Source of the DNA: Terfezia claveryi
Lineage: Eukaryota > Ascomycota > Pezizomycetes > Pezizales > Pezizaceae
NCBI GenBank assembly: GCA_015179025.1
Contig: WHUX01000023.1
Span: forward strand, 248,001 to 312,000
Direction: 5' to 3'
Length of the DNA: 64,000 nucleotides
The stretch's first letter is position 1. The number at the start of each line of letters is the position of its first letter. The notes beneath the pieces are model-generated. The model was not told the origin of the DNA and ran no database searches. It saw only the letters and a program-made list of their open reading frames with translations. Shown piece after piece: positions 55,591 to 64,000 of this stretch. The position numbers and the translations under genes were made by a program.

Positions 55591-57652
55591 AGGTTTAGTG
55601 TTGCCTAGTGTTGTCGGATGTGACAAGAGCTGCATGATGTCAATTTCAAAGGTTTTCCTTTTATATTTATACTTTACTGTCGTAACAATTGTACTCAGCT
55701 GCTCCTTGTACACACTCAAAATCCCATCTTCTTTACCAGCGGTGTTCTAATTTTAGTTCCTATTTTAACGCGAAGGGTCTTCTAGTATAGACGCCAGCGT
55801 GCTTATTTTCCATTGCACTTGTATTTTAGTAACCACCGCCCAAATAAGCCCCACATTACCGTGCAAATAAGCCTAGAAATCAGAGGCCACATAGTTGGTG
55901 GGCCTAGAGATAGAATAACAGGAGAAAATCTCCGAGTCCCGAGCTACCACAGGTTGAAAGCAGTATATCCACATACTGCAGCCCTCTAATGTCGGATCCA
56001 ACTCCCGCGTCTTAGAACCATCTCCCGCTATCTTAGAACCAGCCCTGCGACGTCGGATTTGAGCTCCTCCAGCTGTTCGGAGAAGCTATCACGCACGTAG
56101 CAGGAATAGCCGCATATAGGAAAGGCGGGATTCTGAGATAGTAATTGCCGTCCTGATGCTCACGGTAATTACACTGTCGATTGTATCGGTCATGGTAGGA
56201 TTCACCTTGGTGATGTTCCTGTAGGTTTGTAATTCTAGGGCTGATTTCGACAGTGATTGTAGTGGTGCTTGGTGTAGTGAGTATTATGGTTGCAGATATA
56301 AAGGCGGAAGGCTAGAGTTTGACCTCGCAGAGGATGGGAAGCACAGGATGCACATGAAGATGATCTGCGTCCGAAAGCAGATTTATTGTTACCAATGACG
56401 CAAAAGGAATTTGCGGAAGCTCAGGAAGCACCTGAAGATCGCGTGCTTCATGAAGCGTGTAGGGATACAGATTTTTTTTGTGCTGATGATAGGCTATAGT
56501 TGGATCCCTTAGTAAACCAGGTAGATCAAACTAGGCTTTGCTAGTTCTAGCAGCTCGTGAGGCAGCTACTTATACGTACTAGGAAGATCGACATAGATTG
56601 CAGGAATTGATATAGAGATTAATTACGGAGTACATGTACAGAAATTCAGTGACCTTAATAACTTGTAGTAGCACACAAAACAGAAAAACTATAGAACAGT
56701 ACAACTACAGAACAGCATATTCACACTACTCCTATGTGCTTCAGAAGCTTTATCCCTTCCTTTTGTTCAGTCATGTTGGTGATAGAAAAGAAAAGCTATA
56801 TATTCAAAGAGTCAGCAAACAATCAACAACCGCTAGAAGCACTTGAAGTCTACCCTGAAGATCCTTTACCTTCCACCTCTATAGAGGACGCCACATTATT
56901 TGCTATACCAGATATTAGCTTAACGGACAGCTCTCAGTCCGGTATAGCAAGATTTGACTGTATTAGGTCTATTAGTGGGCTGTTTTAAATCCTGACCAAA
57001 TTTAAATAATTTGAATTGCATGTGCTTGGTTTGGAGAGAGACTTTTGGGGATTTGAAGCGAGTCCGTTGGCAATTCAAAGCGAGTTCTCCGGTGTCATAG
57101 TTTGTTGAAAGCGGATCGCAAATCCTGCATGAGCGAAACACAAGATGCACGAGGACACGAGGCCCAAGAGACACGAGGCACGAGAAGCGCAAGATTAAGG
57201 TCTCAGTTGACGGAGACAGCCATAAGGATAGGAAAGACCAATATCTATAGGTAGATCTAAGGATTTGAACCTCGCTGAGAATCAGACCATAGCCCGATTA
57301 TGGCATGGCCGAGCCCTTCAAGTTCCAGTCAGCTTTTGCATGGTTCTGAAACGGAGCATGTTCTGGTTTCAGCGATAATGCATCCTGAAGGGCAGGATAG
57401 GCGATCTGGGAACTGGGTCGCCCCTGTTCTTAGTACCGTGCAAAGATAATATATCCTCTGGTTGCAATTTTGTTCTATGGTTCGTCAGAGCGCCGAAGGG
57501 TTTGGTGATACAACTCTAATACCATTTCATAGTTTCTTCATATATTTAGGTACTCAGTGAACCTCGGAGCTGCCACTTACCCGTCGGGTATATCTTATAC
57601 AAGTATAGTCTGGTTGGCACATATAAGTATGCATAAAATTCCTGAGGACAAG
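55591..57652. other. no convincing gene
   Basis: Many stops. A plus frame at 56734-56988 (84 codons) and scraps around 56330-56460 look vaguely protein-like but I recognise no domain. 57607-57620 is an AGTCTGGTTGGCAC repeat. Confidence 0.35.
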
Positions 57653-57662
57653 GTTACTTTGC

Positions 57663-58026
57663 TGGGGGTAATCCTGGCAGTGTGCAGTCGAATGACCTGG
57701 GAAAGGTGGGCGGTCTTCTCAACACGTCGTTCGAATCCCGCCTCCCAGGTAATCCGGGAAGTTAAGATGTCTCCCCGCTCTTCCCTTGTTCCCTATCCCA
57801 GTAGTCCCCTAGACTTGTTGTAGTCTAGCTTTTCAAACTTCTGAACCGCTTGTACATATGTGTGGCCGCCACCTGCATGCATCAACATGGGGCGGTTGTC
57901 CTAGCCGATTATAGATAGACGCGCAGCTGGCGCAACACCACTACCGTATGCTGAAGGGAAAGGGAACCTTTAAAGGGGACCGACCATCTGGTCTCGCCTA
58001 TGGCTTCAAAAAAAAGAAAAAAAAAA
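57663..58026 (+). mobile_element. SINE with internal Pol III-type B box
   Basis: 364 bp between exact 10-bp duplications GTTACTTTGC (57653-57662, 58027-58036), ending in an A-rich tail (58009-58026). Near its start lies GTTCGAATCC (57729-57738), matching the tRNA B-box consensus GGTTCGANTCC except at the first base. About 55 bp upstream TGGCAGTGTGC is a weak A box. A stem CCTGGGA...TCCCAGG encloses the B box. No open frame. Transcription would be by RNA polymerase III and mobilisation would be in trans, probably by a LINE of the kind present here. Confidence 0.75.
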
Positions 58027-58036
58027 GTTACTTTGC

Positions 58037-58602
58037 CCAATGGGAGGTCAATATATTTCAATCAATACCGGGTTTCAGTCTAGAGGAATGCAGCTCAATT
58101 ACCGACATATTGGGCAGATGGGTTGCAACAGCTTCTGAGACGAGAAAGCCAAGTGCCCTAATCGAAAGATCGAAATTTCGAGGGGCTCGAAGAATTCAAG
58201 GCAAACTAGTTATGCCCAAGATGTGCTTCCCTGATAATTAACTTGTAAAGTACAAAAAATATATCACATATACGGTGATTTGGGCAGCAAGGGCATGTGA
58301 TTTGATTCATGTATTAGCTCTGGGTCGTTGGTGCGCTGAAGTTGGTGTGGATTAGGGATTCGCAAATTGTTTCGCAATTTATGCCTATTACGAGATGGGG
58401 TGATATTGGACTCTAGACTGCGTTCTATAACTACCATATATATCTGCTGTTTTTCTGCCTTGTTCAGATATAACTTCGCTCACGTTACTTATCCTTACTT
58501 ATCCCTGATATTCCCTGTTTATTCAGAAGACTGCAGGCCAATAAGCCACGTTTCTCTCATTGACACATTACATCCCAACGGTATAGCTTAACACTGCTCT
58601 CC
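58037..58602. other. presumed promoter region of the MFS gene
   Basis: No gene recognised on either strand. The last 200 bp are pyrimidine-rich, as is common before fungal start codons. Confidence 0.4.
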
Positions 58603-60587
58603 ATGGGGCTTGGTATCCGCGAACCTAGAGGGGGCGGTCATGTTCCCGGGACTGTAAAACTATTTGAGAGCGATTCTGTCAGATCAGGACCTGCTCTAGA
58701 AGAGAACGTAGAACCTCCATTCGCAGGGAGGTTTAAGAAGAGTGGGGAGGGGGGGGTTACGCTGGTTCCGCAGCCGTCTGACTCACCAAATGATCCATTG
58801 GTAAGCCACTCTTAATTGCTGAGAATGAAAGCCATAGATCTAACGAATGCATTAGAATTGGCCACTCTGGAAGAAGGACTTGACACTTTTAACAATATGC
58901 TTTTCTACGGCAGTTGGTACGTGAGTTGCTATATTATGATCCTCAATCGAGGCGCTGACTACTTTAGGTTGTACTCTTGGACCGGCGCTTGCTCCCGTCA
59001 ACGCAGAGCTCACGGTAGAGTTTAACACTAGTTTCACAACGGTTTACAATTGGACCGGATACCAATTCCTCGCTTCTGGTATGGCGGGGCTGCTTTGCGA
59101 GGTCGTTGCAAGGTTCTTGGGAAGGAGGCCAATATATCTTCTCAGTACCATTTTCATGTTTGCCGGAGCCTTATGGAATTCACTGCTTAAGTCGCCTGAT
59201 GTTGGTGGGTTTGTGGGGGCAAGAGTACTGCAGGTGAGGGATCGTTCATGACAGATACAAATCTGGGTGTCGAAATATATACATCAAATACTGATCTATG
59301 TATATAGGGCGTTGGTTTAGGTGCATTTGAGACGTTGGTCATCACTAGTATTGGTGATATGTATTTTGTGAGTAAACTTTCCCGCTTGTATTCAAGAACT
59401 GAATTAATAATGGTTATCCCATTGTGAATGATAGGTGCACGAGCGAGGAAAGAGAATTGCTTTCTATAACCTACTCTTTTTTGGGGTGACTTACTTCACT
59501 CCCGTCCTTTCCGGGTACATCACGGCCAAACATGGATGGCGGATGCAATTCAGAATCATGGCTGGACTCTTTATTCCTGCCCTCGTTATGTTATTCCTGT
59601 TTTGTCCGGAACATGCATTTGTTCGGGACAGGAAATTTGAGACGGATCTCGTCAGTGAGAGTAGCAGTACTGCAAGTGTCAATGTCAGTGAGGAAAAACA
59701 GGAAATTGCAGTAGCAGCAGCATCTATGGAACCCAAAAAGACTTTTTGGCAAGAGCTCAAAGTATACAATGGGCGATTCTCGACTGATGGATTTTGGAAG
59801 CTGTTGGTGGCACCGTTTCCCGCTATGCTCTACCCTGCTGCGATTTGGGTATTCCTTTTTCAGGGAACTTTTGTGACCTGGGTAATCACACCTTATTCCA
59901 CCAAAATTAGCTATCCTCCTCTATACGGCACGCTGACACTATCCCCAAAACCTCTAGGGCATCGCAGTCTCCATGGTCCTCGCCCAAATGTTTTCCGCAC
60001 CACCCTATAACTTCAACCCCACAGAAATGGGATACATATACGCCTCACCTACAATTGGTGCTCTCCTCGCCTACATTGTTTGCATGCTCACCTACGACCG
60101 CCTCTGCATCTACCTCACCAAGCGTAACAACTTCACCTACGAACCCGAATTCAGAATCCTCTTCGTTATCCCGGTCCTATTGACAGGAATCCCGGGGCTA
60201 ATTGCTTACGGCTATGCAACGACCACCCCAGGGTTACACTGGATTATCCCTAGCATTCTATATGGAATGTTGACGTTCGCTGTAGTTGTGGCATGTATTG
60301 TGACATATAGTTATATCCTGGATGCACACAGGGAGCTGAGTGTGGAAATGATGGTGGCCGTGTTGTTAGTAAAGAACTTTTTTTCGTGGGGAAGCACGTT
60401 TTATCTCGCGGATTGGTTGGTGGAGTGGGGTGCGAGAAACGTGTTTCTGACGATGGGGTTGATTCAGGCGGTGATCTGTGTTGGAAGCGTGGTGATTTAT
60501 ATCTACGGAAAGGTGTGGAGGGCGATGATGGTGAAGATCAAGTTGTTGGAGAGGTTGGGGTTGAAACCGGGGATGATGAGGAGGTAA
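58603..60587 (+). CDS. MFS transporter, DHA1-like, six exons
   Basis: 553 aa. Exons 58603-58800, 58856-58916, 58968-59233, 59308-59367, 59435-59881 and 59958-60587. All five introns are GT-AG, 51-76 bp. The first two show CTAAC and CTGAC branch sites, and the frame is open throughout. The N-terminal cytoplasmic tail ends in the fungal signature PSDSPNDPLNWPLWKKDL (residues about 58-75). Then come TM1 (TLLTICFSTAVGCTLGPALAP), motif A-like ARFLGRRP, the TM segment GVGLGAFETLVITSIGDMYF with VHERGKR, a central hydrophilic loop (SESSSTASVNVSEEKQ) between the two six-helix halves, and the C-terminal half (GYIYASPTIGALLAYI... FVIPVLLTGIPGLIAYGY). The likely function is proton-coupled efflux or uptake of a small molecule at the plasma membrane. 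The substrate is not predictable. Intact. Confidence 0.88.
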
Positions 60588-63500
60588 ACTTGAGAGTTGC
60601 TGGGTATTGTATATTATTAGGCATGTTTTTATATTCTTAAGGCTTGTTTTCCGGTGGCTTTGATGCATTCGCTATTATTAATCCTATTCTCTTACGAATA
60701 CTGTGCGACGTTCCAATGTTCTGGTGAAATATAATTATATTAATTTGTTTGGCAATCAGGGCATTAATTTACGAATGACAGAATGCTGGTGACAATCAGT
60801 AATCCCTCACATGTTATAATGTTATATTGTTAGAGCAGAGAAGCGTCGTATATCCCAAATGATGGATGCTAAGTTTAGACGGTTCATCGGTTTTCAGTTA
60901 GGGCTGGCAACGTAAAACCCCCCCTCCCTCTCCCGGGCTTTAAATATTCATTTTCATAGAATCTTTACATACTCTACAAAGAAGGGCTCGAATCTCTAAT
61001 AGTATGCTCCTATGGTGGTCAATAAGGAGCACGTCGAGGTTCTATAGGTTGGGATTCTATCAAACGGTAACTACTTTGCTAATACGAGTTCCGAGTGACT
61101 TTGATGACAAAAGTGCTAGCAAAAGTCAATATGCAGCAGATGTTTTTACTACTGAAGTGTCTCCTTTACGAAATATCTCGTATGTCACGTGCTGTAGCTC
61201 CTGATAGAGGATCAGCAATATTCATTAGCCCTTTTGCGGCCGGCCAGGAATGTAAAATTGTCGACACTTTAGTACGTGCAGGCATCAGCTATAGTTGTGC
61301 TGGTATGATCGGCAAGTGAACCAAGGGATAGACTTTATAAACAAGATAGTAAACGACACATAACGAATCATTGGCCTCACTCCACGTCTCTCCCTGCTGA
61401 CTGTGTTCTGGGATCATGGAACTATCTGCCATGCTACCAGTCTTTAACGTAATGGATGGGGTTGCGAGGCGGATGGGGTTGCGAGGTGGCGAGGCGGATG
61501 GGGTTGCGAGGCGCTTTGACCTACGAACTGCGCCAACGTAGGTAAACTCAACCACGAGGTACCAGATCTAACATTCAGATGAGCTACATATTACTTTTCG
61601 TAATCGAGTTGTCGTTATGCTCTTCGCTACTACTACAATTCAATTCCATCTTTGCCACACCAGCGTACATGGTCTCCCAATATCAACTTTGAGCTTCAAA
61701 TCTTTCGACGGATTTCAATACTGATTAGAAATTTTGCGACTAGTCTTATTCTATGATGAATATTGGTTTAGATTGATAATTCGCTTGTTTTGAAGACGGT
61801 GTCTTCGTGAAACTCGCTGCCAAGTTATATTGGCCGGGGAGCCGGCTATGCACACTAAAGTGTTGACAATTTTACATCCCTGGCCGCCTCCCCCACAGTA
61901 GCCAGTGGCTTACATGAAAAAACAATTCTAGTTGCACCGAAACCCTACAAATCGACAACAGTTGTATTACATCGGCCAAATGGCCGGTCCAAATTACCAA
62001 TAAGAGGTCAGACTCAGTGTGAATGGCGTGTGACTGCGTGCAATACTGGGGAGCGTGCTCAACGAGAAATGCCGATGTCGATCCTGCGTCTGAGCCCTTT
62101 ATTGCAAAATTAACTAATCACGTGTTTCAGTAAGGATCCCTGCATCATAGTGCTAGGTATGGTATTGCTCTCGGGTTCTCCCATGTCTTCCCCGCGAGCT
62201 TGGCTACCGTATTTACTGTCCGTGGGGTACCGGTACCCTTGAATGAATTGTTACACACCTGGTCTGAATTGAGGTATGGAGTTCAAGTGGCCCAATGGGA
62301 TCCAGGAATAAAATTAAGACCATGTGTACAGCTTGCATGCAGCGTGCAACAATTAATCGCTGTACAAAGTGGGGAGCACCAGATGCAGAACAGGGGTCCC
62401 GATCTTTCAGGACCTGATCCTTCTTGCGGGGTAGAGGCGTTGGCGTCACCTACCTTTAGAGTACCACACTAAGGGCGCATTCCTATTCCGCACCCTAGGT
62501 TCATTAGTTTATATTTATGAATTGTGGGGGTGCGGAGTACATATTAATCGGGTAGACCTACCATCTCATGAACCGACTTTTGAGGAATTGTGACACAGTT
62601 TGTGGGATTCTAAAATTCAATTGGTTCACAAAATAATGGTACGGAGGTGCAAAAAATATGTCTTTTTCCCTTTCCTATTTGGATCGTCTGCATATGCAAA
62701 TAAATCCACACATATGCAGGAATACCTACTTGGCATATGCAGCTAGATTGACATAAGAATTGGAACAACCTGTACCATATGGCCACCATGAACAGAGCTA
62801 TTGTTTCTACGTGAACTGCCCTTCCCCCAAGTTGCCTACAATATACCGTCCTCCAAGTTGTCTACCCTTTCTGCCGACTTCGTAAATGCTCCTATTGGAC
62901 ACTTTGTTGCCTTATCCTTATCCACGTCTGCGATCTGGTGGCTCTGTATAACCAGATCAGGAGCTACTGTAACTTCCGCCACTACAGATGTGTACCCGCC
63001 AACCTCCTCACCAACCAATATATCTGTGACAATGAATATATATAAAAAAAAAAAAGAAAAAAGGACCCACGCCTGGTAACAGGTATGAACCCATACTGTC
63101 ATATGTAATCCCTGAGAGTCCTCCCTTTTCCTTACATTTTTTCCTATTAATATTGATGACGCCTGAATTTCCTTCCATCAGACCGTGGAATCACATTCCA
63201 GAAACTGATTAAATTACCAGCATTGATCTGATCAATATTGTGATATATAGGAACTGCTGCTAATAGAATGCCCCTAAGATGGTGTTAGTGGGAAAATACC
63301 TAAGCAAGGTGCGCTTCTTGTCAATATTGACGCCAAATTTTATTTGGTAGGGGGTAATTGGTGATGTGGGAGGCAAAGCTACTTTGTAATTCCAGCCGCT
63401 GTCTATGGCTATTTATGCATACATATGTGCATATGCAAGTTCCCCATTTAAGACTTTTTGGGGTGCAATTCATATATTTATTTAATACTAACAATTGAGT

Positions 63501-64000
63501 CTAGTTCTTCCTACCTATTCATCTGAGTGTCCAAGACATTTCTAGCTTGTGTATTGGCGGAATTCCGTTTTGGCCTTGTTTTTAGCGTTGTTTGAAACTT
63601 TCTGACTAATAAAACTCCCTTCAAGTCCCATTCCTGGTTGGGAAATCTTTTGTTCCTCTGAATTTATGATGTATCCCATATTATTCTTGCTGTATAACTT
63701 TATTCAGAATATCTGCACCAGAAGTCACTCTGATATAAACGTTTTTATCCCCTCTAGAAGGTTGCTTCTGATACTTCTGCCATGGAATATTTGATTGTTG
63801 GGTCCAGAGTGGGGCTTATTGGGTCCACTGGGGATAAGTTTTGTTATGACTAAGATGCGAACTGGGAGATCCCACCTACTTTGGTGATTTTGCTAGGGTT
63901 GGGAACCAGCTAGTAGGGTTAAGTGGCAGACAAGGATAGGTTTATGAGGTCGAGGTCAAGGTGCCTTGGGTGAGACCAGGGTCGGGGCACAAGGCATGAC
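60588..64000. other. no gene recognised to the right edge
   Basis: 61452-61513 holds three copies of a GATGGGGTTGCGAGGCG unit. 63043-63062 is an A-rich run (after TATATAT) that could be an old retroelement tail, but no duplication was found. The last 45 bp (from about 63955, GGGTGAGACCAGGGTCGGG) match the GC-rich array at 19.46 kb, so a further repeat copy crosses the edge. Confidence 0.4.

Noticed and set aside
57690..57760. a functional tRNA gene
   Set aside because: A B box is present, but no cloverleaf with a proper anticodon arm could be drawn; it is better explained as a SINE head.
63043..63062. retroelement tail
   Set aside because: A-rich run without a recognisable 3' end or target duplication; could be a simple repeat.

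Overview
This looks like a gene-poor, transposon-rich stretch of a filamentous ascomycete (Pezizomycotina) genome, possibly from Leotiomycetes. The evidence is short GT-AG introns with CTRAY branch sites, a HET-domain (heterokaryon incompatibility) gene, fungal-type membrane proteins, a drug:H+ antiporter-like MFS gene, and many Tad-like non-LTR retrotransposon tails. Repeats keep their GC content, so I see no heavy RIP signature, though I could not compute an index.

Layout. 1-2.5 kb: the end of a broken Ty3/gypsy element running off the left edge. 2.7-7.0 kb: a pogo-type MITE, several 3' ends of one LINE family (called family A here) and a GC-rich minisatellite. 7.2-7.7 kb: a Mutator-like transposase remnant. 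9.9-17.1 kb: the main host-gene island, with a four-TM protein, a Cys-containing protein, a small Cys-rich protein and a spliced single-pass PPxY protein. 18.6-24 kb: transposon debris around a 2.3 kb family A LINE with other LINE tails nested in it. 24.6-25.4 kb: a disrupted Thr-rich membrane protein gene. 25.4-32.4 kb: a complete gypsy element with identical LTRs but five stop codons. 33-35.2 kb: LINE tails and a second pogo MITE. 35.6-39.0 kb: a frameshifted HET gene. 39.4-41.4 kb: three TIR elements in direct contact or nested. 42.2-43.8 kb: an intact multi-pass membrane protein gene. 44.7-45.4 kb: two more TIR elements. 47.2-47.7 kb: a dead short-chain dehydrogenase. 48.3-55.6 kb: a large long-inverted-repeat element, a third pogo MITE and a second LINE family (B), one copy of which was hit three times by family A. 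57.6-58.0 kb: a SINE. 58.6-60.6 kb: an intact six-exon MFS transporter gene.

The retroelements act as a system. Family A and family B LINEs (RT, RNase H and a terminal Cys/His motif) evidently integrate by target-primed reverse transcription. At least fifteen copies end in poly(A), are cut off at the 5' side at variable points (down to 50 bp), and most sit between 7-14 bp target-site duplications that can be read directly. Family A copies share two hairpins at the 3' end, and base-paired positions in them have changed together. These hairpins are the best candidate here for a functional RNA structure. Intact host genes I would defend are at 9943-11073, 16216-17070, 42238-43815 and 58603-60587.
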